Of a DNA stretch of 38,040 nucleotides, positions 24,254 to 33,049 are shown in pieces; within the stretch, counting starts at the first letter, position 1; each line of letters opens with the position of its first letter. This DNA comes from Actinomadura bangladeshensis (GTDB taxonomy: Bacteria; Actinomycetota; Actinomycetes; Streptosporangiales; Streptosporangiaceae), in assembly GCF_004348335.1 (NCBI RefSeq), contig NZ_SMJW01000053.1, positions 1 through 38,040 on the forward strand. Reading direction: 5' to 3'. Made by a program: the position numbers and the translations under genes. The notes under the pieces were generated by a model. That model did not search any database and had not been told where the DNA came from. It was given only the letters and a program-made list of their open reading frames with translations.

Positions 24254-25348
24254 GTGACCGCTGACGCTGCCCGTTCGGACGAGCACTCTCCGAACACGCC
24301 TGACAACGGCGCCCTCGCCGAGAGCCCCTTCCTGCTGGCCTGCCGCCGGCGGCCGGTGCCGCACACGCCCGTGTGGTTCATGCGCCAGGCCGGCCGGTCG
24401 CTGCCGGAGTACCTGCGGGTCCGCGAGGGCGTCCCGATGCTGGAGTCGTGCACCCGCCCCGACATGATCGTGGAGATCACGATGCAGCCGGTGCGCCGCT
24501 ACGCGGTGGACGCGGCGATCTTCTTCAGCGACATCATGGTGCCGCTGAAGGCGATCGGCATCGACCTCGACATCAAGCCGGGGATCGGGCCGGTCATCGC
24601 CGACCCGGTCCGGTCGGCCGCCGATCTCGACGCGGTGCGCCCGCTCGTCCCCGACGACGTCCCGTACGTGACCGAGGCCGTGCGGGGCCTGGTCGGCGAG
24701 CTGGGGACGACGCCGCTGATCGGTTTCGCGGGCGGGCCGTTCACGCTCGCCTCGTACCTGATCGAGGGCGGCCCGTCCAAGAACCACGAGCGCACCAAGG
24801 CCATGATGTACGGCGAGCCGGAGCTGTGGGCCGACCTCATGGGCCGCCTCGCCGACCTCACGATCGCGTTCCTGAAGCTCCAGGTCGCGGCCGGGGCGAG
24901 CGCCGTGCAGGTGTTCGACTCCTGGGTCGGCGCGGTCGCCGCGCAGGACTACCGCGAGTCGGTGCTGCCGCACACCCGCCGCATCTTCGCCGAGGTCGAG
25001 CCGCTCGGCGTGCCGCGCATCCACTTCGGCGTCGGGACCGGCGAGCTGCTCGGCCTGATGGGCGAGGCCGGCGCGGACGTCGTCGGCGTCGACTGGCGCG
25101 TCCCGCTGGACGAGGCCGTCAGCCGGGTCGAGCCGGGCAAGGCGCTGCAGGGCAACCTCGACCCGGCGATCCTGTTCGCGCCGTGGGAGACCGTGGAGCG
25201 CCGCGCCCGCGACGTGCTGGCCCGGGGCCGCACCGCCGAGGGCCACATCTTCAACCTGGGGCACGGCGTCCTGCCGTCCACGGACCCGGACGTGCTGGCC
25301 CGCCTCGCGGACCTCGTCCACGAGGCGAGCAGCGAGGACGCGGGCTAG
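24254..25348 (+). CDS. hemE: Uroporphyrinogen decarboxylase
   Basis: A 364-residue HemE, which converts uroporphyrinogen III to coproporphyrinogen III by four decarboxylations. Signature 1 appears as [15 protein letters not shown] (Ser where Tyr is usual), with [14 protein letters not shown] carrying the catalytic Asp, and signature 2 as [16 protein letters not shown]. The C-terminal [16 protein letters not shown] is also typical. GTG start 24254; no clear ribosome-binding site. It belongs with hemY and hemQ ~3.4 kb downstream in the coproporphyrin-dependent heme route. Its TAG stop shares CTAG with the convergent stop of the DUF4349 gene. Confidence 0.96.
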   Translation: MTADAARSDEHSPNTPDNGALAESPFLLACRRRPVPHTPVWFMRQAGRSLPEYLRVREGVPMLESCTRPDMIVEITMQPVRRYAVDAAIFFSDIMVPLKAIGIDLDIKPGIGPVIADPVRSAADLDAVRPLVPDDVPYVTEAVRGLVGELGTTPLIGFAGGPFTLASYLIEGGPSKNHERTKAMMYGEPELWADLMGRLADLTIAFLKLQVAAGASAVQVFDSWVGAVAAQDYRESVLPHTRRIFAEVEPLGVPRIHFGVGTGELLGLMGEAGADVVGVDWRVPLDEAVSRVEPGKALQGNLDPAILFAPWETVERRARDVLARGRTAEGHIFNLGHGVLPSTDPDVLARLADLVHEASSEDAG

Positions 25349-26355
25349 GCGGGCGGCTGCTGCGCCGAGCCCGAGCCCGAGCCCGAGCCCGATCCGGAGC
25401 CCGAGCCGGCGTCGGCCGTCTCCGGCTCCGGCTGCACGCCCGTCTCCGGCTTCGGGGCGGCCGGCCGCGCGCGGCCGCGGCGGCGGCGCCGCAGGGCGAG
25501 CAGCGGCCAGCCGATCGCGGCGGCGAGGACGAGGAACGGCAGCAGCCAGCCCACCGCGGCGGCGATGCCGCCGATGAACGCGGTGAAGGCGTCCCAGCCG
25601 TTCTGGAGCCCGCCGATGAAGCCGCCGCGCTCCTCGTCCTCCTTGGGCGCCGCGGTCTTGGTCACCAGCGTCACGGTCACGGTCGCGTACCGGGTGCGGT
25701 GCTTGAGCGAGTTCTGCCGCGCCTGCAGCGCCTCGAGGTCGGCCTCGCGCTGGGCGATCTCCTGCTCGACCTGGATGACCTCGCCGACGGAGTCCGCGCG
25801 CCCGAGCAGCTTGCGGAACGACTCCAGCGTGGCCTTCGCCGACCGCACCCGCGCGTCGACGTCGGCGACCTCGCCGGTGACGTCCTCGGCCTCCTGGGAG
25901 AGGGACAGCCTGGTCCCGAGCTGGGTGCTGAGCTGGTCCAGCACGCCGCTGTAGCGGTCGGACGGGATCTTCAGCGTGATCTGCGACCGGGCCGGGTCGC
26001 TCGAACTGGACTCCTGCTCGACGTAGCCGCCGGCCGAGGTCGCCATCTCCTTGGCCTTGGCGGCGGCGTCCTCGACGTCCCCGGCCCTGACCCGCAGGCG
26101 CGCCGTGTGGACGACCTCGCGCCCGGTCGGCAGCGGCGCCCGCGCCCCGGTCGTGCCGGTCGTGCCGTTCCGGGCGGCGCTCTTGCCCGCCGCCGAGCCC
26201 GCCTCGTTCTGGGGCACCGCCGCCGGTGCGGGGGCGGCGCCGCCCCGGTCCGCGGTCTCCGAGCCGGACGAGTCGCTCCCCCCGCCGCACGCGGCCAGGA
26301 CCCCGGCCAGCAGCAGGACGACCAGCGCACATGTGACGTTCCTGACGATCCGCAT
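25345..26355 (-). CDS. DUF4349 lipoprotein
   Basis: A 336-residue lipoprotein with lipobox ending at Cys23 (GVLAAC). Then a low-complexity Ala/Gly/Ser region; the DUF4349 domain ([46 protein letters not shown]); a predicted coiled coil (~165-215: [20 protein letters not shown]); and a C-terminal transmembrane helix (~265-290) followed by an Arg patch. The tail is an SG dipeptide repeat from a GAGCCC hexamer array (about 25370-25408). It is probably a cell-envelope sensor or scaffold; function is unproven. Confidence 0.88.
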   Translation of the reverse strand: MRIVRNVTCALVVLLLAGVLAACGGGSDSSGSETADRGGAAPAPAAVPQNEAGSAAGKSAARNGTTGTTGARAPLPTGREVVHTARLRVRAGDVEDAAAKAKEMATSAGGYVEQESSSSDPARSQITLKIPSDRYSGVLDQLSTQLGTRLSLSQEAEDVTGEVADVDARVRSAKATLESFRKLLGRADSVGEVIQVEQEIAQREADLEALQARQNSLKHRTRYATVTVTLVTKTAAPKEDEERGGFIGGLQNGWDAFTAFIGGIAAAVGWLLPFLVLAAAIGWPLLALRRRRRGRARPAAPKPETGVQPEPETADAGSGSGSGSGSGSGSAQQPPA

Positions 26356-26428
26356 GCGGCTTGGACGAGGTGATGCAGGTCACCGTTCCGTGGGACTAAT
26401 CACGAAAGGGCCACAAACCACGAGAGGC

Positions 26429-27529
26429 TCAGCCGTCGCTGAGCACGACCGGCCCGCCGATGTTGACCGGCCCGAGCGTCCACAGGGCGCCGGTGCCGGG
26501 GACGACGGCCAGCGCGGACGCGTTGACGTTGGTCCGGTTCGGGACGGCGGTGGTCGGAACCCGCGTCCACGTCCCGCCGCTGTAGTGGAGCAGGCCCGGC
26601 TTGGCGGGCTCGTCGAGCAGGTGCCCGACGGCCCACAGCTCCCCGTTCTCGCCCTTGACGATCCTGGAGAGCCCGTTGAGGCCTGGCGGCGGGGCGACGT
26701 CGGTCCAGGCGGTGCCGTCCCAGTGCAGCATGATGGACGTGATCGGCGACGTGCTGACGTTCCAGCCGATGGCCCAGGCGTCGGCGGGGGACAGGGCCAC
26801 CATGTCCAGGATGCCGATGCGGCCCTCGGGCAGCCCGTTCACGGGGACGTTCGTCCAGGACCGCCCGTCCCAGTGGTACGCCTGGGGGACCTGGTCGTAC
26901 GGGCCGGGGGCGCCGATGACCCAGATGTCGTCGTCGGCCCTGATGTGCGCGGTCCGCAGGTAGACGTCCGGGTAGGAGGTGACGAACGTCCAGGTGCCGC
27001 CCGTCCGGCGGTAGACGCCGCTGTCGACGGTCACCCAGACGCCCGCCGCGCTCGCCTGGACGGTCAGGGCCGTGGACGCCGACGGCAGGGCCACCTCCTC
27101 GAACCGCGTGCCGGTGAAGTGCCCGAGGTAGGGGCCCGCCGCCGCGGAGCCCCCGAACCGGGTGGCGCTGATCCACACGTCCTCGGGGGCGACGGCGTCG
27201 ACGTCGCCGACCGTGGCCTGGCCGGGCAGGTTCTGGAGGTCGTACTCGACCCAGCCGCCGTTCTTCCAGCGCCGCACGACGGGGTTGCCGGGAATCGTGG
27301 TCCCCATGCCCGGAATGGGGCCGGGGACGAACAGCTCGCCCTGGTTGCCGGTGATCCAGACGCTGTCGGGGGAGGCGGCGTCGACGTCGTAGAGAGAGTT
27401 GTTGGGCCAGAAGAACGGGAGCGGCACCGGCGCGAAGTCGCCCCGGGTCGAGGCCGAGGCCGGGGGAACGAGCCCGGCGGCCAGCAGGATCGCCGTGGCG
27501 GCGGCCAGTGGAGCCTTCCAGGGGGTCAT
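26429..27529 (-). CDS. Secreted beta-propeller-like protein
   Basis: A 366-residue exported protein: signal peptide MTPWKAPLAAATAILLAAGL with cleavage near ASAS, then repeats of ~45-55 residues built around DVDAVAPEDVWISA, HIRADDDIWVIG, MVALSPADAWAIGW and ENGELWAVGH, each followed by a HWDG-x-W/T-like strand. This pattern suggests a beta-propeller. ATG 27529 is preceded by GATACT at 27537-27542 with a 7-nt gap, which favours a leaderless start; the long upstream extension in this frame is antisense to hemY. Ligand unknown. Confidence 0.82.
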   Translation of the reverse strand: MTPWKAPLAAATAILLAAGLVPPASASTRGDFAPVPLPFFWPNNSLYDVDAASPDSVWITGNQGELFVPGPIPGMGTTIPGNPVVRRWKNGGWVEYDLQNLPGQATVGDVDAVAPEDVWISATRFGGSAAAGPYLGHFTGTRFEEVALPSASTALTVQASAAGVWVTVDSGVYRRTGGTWTFVTSYPDVYLRTAHIRADDDIWVIGAPGPYDQVPQAYHWDGRSWTNVPVNGLPEGRIGILDMVALSPADAWAIGWNVSTSPITSIMLHWDGTAWTDVAPPPGLNGLSRIVKGENGELWAVGHLLDEPAKPGLLHYSGGTWTRVPTTAVPNRTNVNASALAVVPGTGALWTLGPVNIGGPVVLSDG

Positions 27530-27536
27530 GCGTGCC

Positions 27537-27542
27537 AGTATC
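27537..27542 (-). promoter_or_regulatory. Likely -10 element of the secreted-protein gene
   Basis: GATACT on the minus strand ends seven nt before ATG 27529, consistent with transcription starting at the ATG. Confidence 0.4.
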
Positions 27543-27677
27543 CACTGGCGCGGTATGGGGATCTTGTCACGTCCGCGACAAAAATCCCCTCCGGTCGTGT
27601 CCCGCGGGGCGGTGTGATGCTCGCCGCTCCGGGCGCCCCGGTGCGCGATCCGGCGGCGCGTCTGGAAGGCTGGAGCC

Positions 27678-29126
27678 ATGGCCACCTCCCATGCCACCTC
27701 CCACGCCGTCGTCGTCGGCGGCGGCATCGCGGGGCTCGCCGCGGCCCGCGTGCTCGCCCGGGACGGCGTGCGGGTGACCGTGCTGGAGGGCTCACCCCGG
27801 ATCGGCGGCAAGCTCCAGGTCGGCGATATCGCCGGCATCCCGGTGGACGAGGGCGCCGAGTCGATGCTCGCCCGCCGCCCCGAGGGCATGGACCTCGTCC
27901 GCGACCTCGGCCGCTCCGATGATCTGGTGAACCCCGGCACGACCTCCTCGGCGATCCTCAGCCGCGGCGCGCTGCGCACGATCCCGGCCGGCCAGGTCAT
28001 GGGCGTCCCGTCCGACCTGAAGGCGCTCGCCGGGTCGCAGGTGCTGTCGCCGGCCGGTCTCGCCCGCGTCCCGCTCGACCTGGTGCTGCCGGAGACGCCG
28101 CGCGGCGGGGACGTGTCCGTCGCCGACTTCATCGGCGCCCGCGTCGGCCGCGAGGTCGTCGACCGGCTCGTCGAGCCGCTGCTCGGCGGCGTGTACGCGG
28201 GCCGGGTCGAGCTGCTGTCGTTCGACGCGACGCTGCCCGCCGTCGCCGCCGCCGCGCGCGGCCACCGCTCGCTGATCAGCGCGGTGCGGGGCAGCCGGGC
28301 CGCCGCGCCCAAGGACGCCGGGCCCGTGTTCGCCACGCTCCCGGACGGGCTCGGCACCCTCCCGCACCTGGTCGCCGCCGACATCACCGCCGCCGGCGGC
28401 ACCGTCCGGACCGGCGCGACCGTCCGCGAGCTGCGCCGCACCCCGGACGGCTGGCGGCTCACCATCGGCCCCACCCGCGACCCCGAGTACCTGGACGCCG
28501 ACGCCGTGGTGATCGCCGCCCCGGCGGCCCCCGCGTCCCGGCTCCTCGCCGAGGACGTGCCCGCCGCCGCGCGCGAGCTGGCCGGGATCGACTACGCCAG
28601 CATGGCGATCATCACGCTCGCCTACCGGGCCACCGCGTTCCCGCGCCTGCCGAAGGGCAGCGGCTACCTCGTCCCCGGTGTGGAGAGCGATCCGGAGAGC
28701 GGCGGACGGGGCGTCAAGGCCGTCACGTTCAGCTCGGTGAAATGGCCGCACCTGCGCCGGCGCGACCGCGGCCTCATCGCGGTCCGCTGCTCCATCGGCC
28801 GGTTCGGTGAGGAGCGCACGCTCCAGAAGGCCGACGAGGAGCTGGTCGCCACCGCCATGGCCGAGCTCGCCGCGACCTGCGGCGTCACCGAGCTGCCCGC
28901 CGAGAGCCGGGTCACCCGGTGGGGCGGCGGCCTCCCGCAGTACAACGTGGGCCACGCCGACCGCGTGGCCAAGGTCCGGTCCGCGGTCGCCGCCGCGCCG
29001 GGGCTCGCCGTCGCCGGCGCCGCCTACGACGGCCTCGGCATCCCCGCGTGCATCGCCTCGGCGCGCGCGGCGGCGACCCGGGTGCTGGACCATCTGCGCA
29101 GTCGAGAAGGAGTGGAACATGGCTGA
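27678..29126 (+). CDS. hemY: Protoporphyrinogen/coproporphyrinogen oxidase
   Basis: A 482-residue FAD enzyme. The dinucleotide-binding motif [20 protein letters not shown] lies at residues ~11-30, followed by SPRIGGKL. The C-terminal FAD segment [20 protein letters not shown] is typical of the family. In actinobacteria it oxidises coproporphyrinogen III to coproporphyrin III (CgoX), consistent with hemQ directly downstream. Its last 8 bp overlap the hemQ start, so the pair is co-translated. ATG 27678 has CTGGAAGGCTGGAG upstream. Confidence 0.95.
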   Translation: MATSHATSHAVVVGGGIAGLAAARVLARDGVRVTVLEGSPRIGGKLQVGDIAGIPVDEGAESMLARRPEGMDLVRDLGRSDDLVNPGTTSSAILSRGALRTIPAGQVMGVPSDLKALAGSQVLSPAGLARVPLDLVLPETPRGGDVSVADFIGARVGREVVDRLVEPLLGGVYAGRVELLSFDATLPAVAAAARGHRSLISAVRGSRAAAPKDAGPVFATLPDGLGTLPHLVAADITAAGGTVRTGATVRELRRTPDGWRLTIGPTRDPEYLDADAVVIAAPAAPASRLLAEDVPAAARELAGIDYASMAIITLAYRATAFPRLPKGSGYLVPGVESDPESGGRGVKAVTFSSVKWPHLRRRDRGLIAVRCSIGRFGEERTLQKADEELVATAMAELAATCGVTELPAESRVTRWGGGLPQYNVGHADRVAKVRSAVAAAPGLAVAGAAYDGLGIPACIASARAAATRVLDHLRSREGVEHG

Positions 29127-29817
29127 TCAGGCGGGCAAGCCGAAGGCACGCGAGCTCAACAACGTCATCCGCTACACGATGTGGTCGGTCTTCCGCGTCG
29201 CGAAGCCCGGCACGGTCGGCGAGCAGGACGCCGCCGAGGTGCAGGACCTCCTCGACCAGGCCGCGCAGAAGGACGTCACCACCCGCGGCGCCTACGACGT
29301 CGCCGGGCTGCGCGCCGACGCCGACTACATGTTCTGGTGGCACGCGTCCACCCCGGACGACCTCCAGGAGGTCTACACCCGGTTCCGCCGGACGGCCCTC
29401 GGCCGCGCGAGCGAGCCGGTGTGGTCGCAGATGGCGCTGCACCGCCCGGCGGAGTTCAACAAGAGCCACATCCCGGCGTTCCTGGCCGACGAGACCCCGC
29501 GCGACTACGTGTGCGTGTACCCGTTCGTCCGGTCGTACGAGTGGTACCTGCTGCCGGACGAGGAGCGCCGCGCGATGCTCGCCGAGCACGGCAAGATGGC
29601 GCGCGAGTACCCCGACGTCCGGGCCAACACCGTGGCGGCGTTCGCGCTCGGCGACTACGAGTGGATGCTCGCGTTCGAGGCCGACGAGCTGCACCGCATC
29701 GTCGACCTGATGCGGCACCTGCGCGGCGCGAAGGCGCGGCTGCACACCCGCCTGGAGATCCCGTTCTACACGGGACGCCGCAAGCCGGTCGCCGAACTCG
29801 TCGCCAACCTGGCCTGA
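29119..29817 (+). CDS. hemQ: Coproheme decarboxylase (HemQ/ChdC)
   Basis: A 232-residue HemQ, which makes heme b by decarboxylating two propionates of coproheme using H2O2. Family blocks are visible: [47 protein letters not shown] with the conserved Tyr, and [27 protein letters not shown] containing the heme-ligand His. AGAAGGAG lies six nt before ATG 29119. It overlaps hemY by 8 bp and completes the pathway in this locus. Confidence 0.96.
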   Translation: MADQAGKPKARELNNVIRYTMWSVFRVAKPGTVGEQDAAEVQDLLDQAAQKDVTTRGAYDVAGLRADADYMFWWHASTPDDLQEVYTRFRRTALGRASEPVWSQMALHRPAEFNKSHIPAFLADETPRDYVCVYPFVRSYEWYLLPDEERRAMLAEHGKMAREYPDVRANTVAAFALGDYEWMLAFEADELHRIVDLMRHLRGAKARLHTRLEIPFYTGRRKPVAELVANLA

Positions 29818-29858
29818 TCCGGCCGGGCCCGGCGCGGATCGGCAGTACAGTGCCGTCC

Positions 29859-30443
29859 GTGAGCAACGCTCCCGACCCGCGGCACCGGGGACGGCACGCC
29901 AGACCGCCGTCCGAGCCGGCGATCCGCTGGAACCGCCTGGTCGCGGCGGTGCGTGCGTCCCGGCGGCGCCGGCTGGCCGCGGCCGGTGCGCTGGCCGCGG
30001 CGGTGCTGGCGCTCGCCACCTCCGCCGCGCTGGCGCTGACGCCGGGCGGCGGGTCCGCCCCGGCGCCGCGCACGGCCGCCGCCCGCGCGGACGCCTCCCC
30101 GTCCCCGCACGAGAAGATCGAGACCGCCGTCGGCGACCCCGACGAGATCCCCGACGCGATCCCGTACTTGCGGACCAGGGACCCGGACGGCAAGGTCGTC
30201 GGGCACGTCACCGACGTCCGCCGCAGCGGGCAGTTCGTCCGGGTCTATACCGACCTGGGGGAGGACGACGAGAACTCCAGGCCCGCCATCGACCTCTGCG
30301 AGTGGACGACCCGGTTCCTGGAGGACGGCGGCGACGACGAGCCCCGCGTCTTCGTCCACGGCAGGAGCGACGACAACGGCAGCGTCGTCCTCGCCAACAA
30401 GCAGAGCGGCAAGGACGACTGCGAGGTCGGCGAGACCCGCTAG
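29859..30443 (+). CDS. Hypothetical exported or membrane-anchored protein
   Basis: A 194-residue protein. A basic N-terminus (HRGRHARPP, RRRRLAAAG) leads into one hydrophobic helix (~residues 44-63) and a ~130-residue external domain beginning near an Ala-rich linker. The external part is acidic (DLGEDDENSRPAIDLCEWTTRFLEDGGDDEP) with two Cys. GTG 29859 has TACAGT at 29846-29851 seven nt upstream, suggesting a leaderless start; GTG 29850 is the alternative. It follows hemQ by 41 bp. Function unknown. Confidence 0.75.
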   Translation: MSNAPDPRHRGRHARPPSEPAIRWNRLVAAVRASRRRRLAAAGALAAAVLALATSAALALTPGGGSAPAPRTAAARADASPSPHEKIETAVGDPDEIPDAIPYLRTRDPDGKVVGHVTDVRRSGQFVRVYTDLGEDDENSRPAIDLCEWTTRFLEDGGDDEPRVFVHGRSDDNGSVVLANKQSGKDDCEVGETR

Positions 30444-30533
30444 CAGCCCCCGCCCCCGCCGGGCCGACCCGGGGTGGACCAGGCCGGCCTCCGCGAGCCG
30501 GGCGGTGATCGCGTCGGCCGTGCGCGGGTTGAC

Positions 30534-30935
30534 CTACTCGGCGGGTTCCAGGGTCAGCGAGACCGAGTTGATGCAGTACCGGTCGTCGGTCGGGGTGGCG
30601 TAGCCCTCACCGTGGAACACGTGCCCGAGGTGGGACTCGCACACCGCGCACCGGACCTCCGTCCGGACCATGCCGAGGGAGCGGTCGTCGATCAGCGTGA
30701 CCTTGTCGGAGTCGGACGGCTCGTAGAACGACGGCCAGCCGCAGTGGCTCTCGAACTTCGTCTCCGACCGGAACAGCTCCGTCCCGCAGGCGCGGCACCG
30801 GTACACGCCGACGGTCTTGGTGTCGGTGTACTCGCCGGTGAAGGGCTTCTCCGTGCCCGCCTCGCGCAGCACGTGGAACTCCTCGGGGCTGAGCTGCGCC
30901 CGCCACTCGTCCTCGCTCTTGCGGATCTTCTCCAT
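30534..30935 (-). CDS. msrB: Peptide-methionine (R)-S-oxide reductase
   Basis: A 133-residue MsrB that repairs methionine-R-sulfoxide in oxidised proteins. The zinc site is complete (C47-x-x-C50 and C96-x-x-C99). The catalytic Cys is C121 in RYCINSVSL, and C65 in SHCGWPSF is the likely resolving Cys. ATG 30935 gives the normal length. The 90-bp gap to the previous gene holds no gene I can support. Confidence 0.96.
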   Translation of the reverse strand: MEKIRKSEDEWRAQLSPEEFHVLREAGTEKPFTGEYTDTKTVGVYRCRACGTELFRSETKFESHCGWPSFYEPSDSDKVTLIDDRSLGMVRTEVRCAVCESHLGHVFHGEGYATPTDDRYCINSVSLTLEPAE

Positions 30936-31001
30936 GCCTCCGAAAATACCCGGCGCGGACGTCCCCGAGGACTGTCGTACACGTGGGTTAACGTGCAGTA
31001 C

Positions 31002-32084
31002 ATGGCCTCGCCCTTCATCGAGATCCCGGTCGGGGATCGCCTCGTCAAGGTGACCAATCCCGACAAGGTCTACTTCCCGGAGCACGGCTACACCAAGCGG
31101 CAGCTGGTGGAGTACTACCTGGCCGTCGGCGACGGCATCCTGCGCGCGACGCGCGACCGCCCGACGACCCTGGAACGCTGGCCCGCCGGGGTCTTCGAGG
31201 GCGCCAAGATGGCCACCCGCGAGGACTACGCGCGCGGCCAGGCCGGCATGGGCGCGGGCAAGTCCGACGCGTTCTACCAGAAGCGCATCCCGAAGGGCGC
31301 GCCCGACTGGGTGCGGACGGCCCGCATCGCCTTCCCCAGCGGGCGTTCCGCCGACGAGGTCTGCCCGACCGAGCCCGCTGTGATCGCCTGGGCCGCGAAC
31401 CTCGGCACGCTGACCTTCCACCCGTGGCCCGTCCGCAAGGGCGATGTCGACCACCCGGACGAGCTGCGCATCGACCTCGACCCGCAGCCGGGGACCGACT
31501 TCTCCGACGCCGTCCGCGTGGCCCTCGGCCCGGCCAGTGACCTGCTGGCGGAGCTGGGGTACACGGGCTACGTCAAGACGTCCGGCAAGGCGGGCGTGCA
31601 CATCTACGTGCGCATCGAGCCCCGCTGGACGTTCACCGAGGTCCGCCGCGCCGCCCTGGCCTTCGCCCGCGAGGTCGAACGCCGCAACCCGGCCGAAGTC
31701 ACGACGAAGTGGTGGAAGGAGGAGCGCGGCGAGCAGATCTTCATCGACTTCAACCAGAACGCGCGCGACCGCACCATCGCCTCGGCCTACAGCGTCCGCC
31801 CGGCCCCGCACGCGCCCGTCTCCGCCCCCGTGACCTGGGACGAGCTGCCCGACGTCGACCCCCGCGACTTCACCATCGCCACGATGCCCGCGCGCTTCGC
31901 CGAGCTGGGCGACCTCCACGCGTCCATCGACGACGAGGCCTTCTCCCTGGACGTGCTCCTCGACATGGCCGACCGCGACGAGAAGGACCACGGCCTCGGC
32001 GACATGCCGTATCCCCCGAACTATCCGAAGATGCCGGGCGAGCCCAAGCGCGTCCAGCCCAGCAAGAACACCGACAACCAGTGA
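31002..32084 (+). CDS. LigD-type primase-polymerase domain protein (NHEJ)
   Basis: A 360-residue stand-alone polymerase domain of the archaeo-eukaryotic primase fold used in bacterial non-homologous end joining. The metal site is seen as D158-x-D160 in RIDLDPQPG, and the nucleotide-binding motif as TSGKAGVH (His200). [21 protein letters not shown] gives the third acidic residue. No ligase or nuclease domain is attached and no ku gene is in the window. ATG 31002 lacks a ribosome-binding site; TAACGT seven nt upstream suggests a leaderless transcript. It is divergent from msrB. Confidence 0.93.
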   Translation: MASPFIEIPVGDRLVKVTNPDKVYFPEHGYTKRQLVEYYLAVGDGILRATRDRPTTLERWPAGVFEGAKMATREDYARGQAGMGAGKSDAFYQKRIPKGAPDWVRTARIAFPSGRSADEVCPTEPAVIAWAANLGTLTFHPWPVRKGDVDHPDELRIDLDPQPGTDFSDAVRVALGPASDLLAELGYTGYVKTSGKAGVHIYVRIEPRWTFTEVRRAALAFAREVERRNPAEVTTKWWKEERGEQIFIDFNQNARDRTIASAYSVRPAPHAPVSAPVTWDELPDVDPRDFTIATMPARFAELGDLHASIDDEAFSLDVLLDMADRDEKDHGLGDMPYPPNYPKMPGEPKRVQPSKNTDNQ

Positions 32085-32176
32085 CCACTCGGCCCTGAGG
32101 GAGGTCTGGCGCCGGGAATTTCCGCGGGCGCGGCGCGATTACGAGGACGTCATGTGATCGATGTGAAGGCGGCGCC

Positions 32177-32947
32177 ATGTCCTCGCTGAACCTCCGGTAT
32201 CTCGGCGGTCCGACCGCGATCCTGGAGATCGGGGGTGTGCGGCTCGTCGTCGACCCGACGTTCGACGCGCCGGGCGACTACCCGATCGGGTCGCGGAAGC
32301 TGGCCAAGACCGCCGGGGCCGTCCTCGGGCCCGCCGAGGTCGGGCCGGTCGACGCGGTGCTGCTCTCGCACGACCAGCATCCGGACAACCTCGACAACGG
32401 CGGACGCGCCTACCTGGCGGACGTCCCGCTGACCCTGACGACGGAGGCCGCCGCCGGACGCCTGGGCGGCACGGCACGCGCGCTGCCGAACTGGGAGCAC
32501 CTCGACCTGCCGCGCCCCGGCGGCGGCGCGCTGCGGGTCACCGGGGTGCCCGCCCAGCACGGCCCGGACGGCACCGAGCACCTCACCGGCCCGGTCACCG
32601 GCTTCGTCCTGTCCGGTGACGGCGTGCCGACGACCTATGTGAGCGGCGACAACGCGTCCCTCGACGTCGTCCGCGCCATCGCCGACCGGTTCGGCCCGTT
32701 CGAGGTGGCCGTGCTCTTCATGGGCGCCGCCCGGACGCCGCTGGTCGGCGACGCCGATCTGACGCTCGGCAGCGGCGCGGCGGCCGAGGCCGCCGCGATC
32801 CTGCGCGCCGGCCGGATCGTCCCGCTGCACTTCGAGGGCTGGGCGCACTTCACCCAGGGCCGCGACACGATCCGGCCCGCCTTCGACGCGGCCGGCTTGA
32901 CCGACCGCCTCCACCTCCTCGATCCCGGCGAGGCCGTCACCCTCTGA
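32177..32947 (+). CDS. MBL-fold metallo-hydrolase
   Basis: A 256-residue protein of the metallo-beta-lactamase fold, UlaG/DUF-type branch. Seen: N-terminal strands ending VRLVVDPTFDAPG, metal motif LSHDQHPDNLD (H-D-x-H-x-D-N), VPAQHGPDG with the third His, VSGDNAS and a C-terminal VPLHFEGWAHF. The substrate is unknown. It is 92 bp after the polymerase gene on the same strand and convergent with the peptidase gene. Confidence 0.9.
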   Translation: MSSLNLRYLGGPTAILEIGGVRLVVDPTFDAPGDYPIGSRKLAKTAGAVLGPAEVGPVDAVLLSHDQHPDNLDNGGRAYLADVPLTLTTEAAAGRLGGTARALPNWEHLDLPRPGGGALRVTGVPAQHGPDGTEHLTGPVTGFVLSGDGVPTTYVSGDNASLDVVRAIADRFGPFEVAVLFMGAARTPLVGDADLTLGSGAAAEAAAILRAGRIVPLHFEGWAHFTQGRDTIRPAFDAAGLTDRLHLLDPGEAVTL

Positions 32948-33006
32948 CGAGCCCCGCCGCGACGTACTCGCGGCGGTTCGGGCGGTGTCGATACGGCCGG
33001 GGTAGG

Positions 33007-33039
33007 GGGCCCGCCGCGCCAGGGGTGCGCGGCGGGCCC
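33007..33039. terminator. Strong bidirectional hairpin between convergent genes
   Basis: A perfect 13-bp GC stem, GGGCCCGCCGCGC / GCGCGGCGGGCCC, with a 7-nt loop. It lies 59 bp after the MBL stop and 10 bp after the peptidase stop on the other strand. There is no T-run, as is usual in such GC-rich genomes. Confidence 0.85.
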
Positions 33040-33049
33040 GCCTTCTCCG

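Noticed and set aside
27530..28474. 315-codon N-terminal extension of the secreted protein
   Set aside because: It is antisense to hemY, low in complexity, and would bury a normal signal peptide starting at 27529.
30444..30533. Short minus-strand peptide NPRTADAITARLAEAGLVHPG between two genes
   Set aside because: It looks like a helical gene fragment, but there is no start, no flanking homology and only ~30 codons; too little to call a pseudogene.
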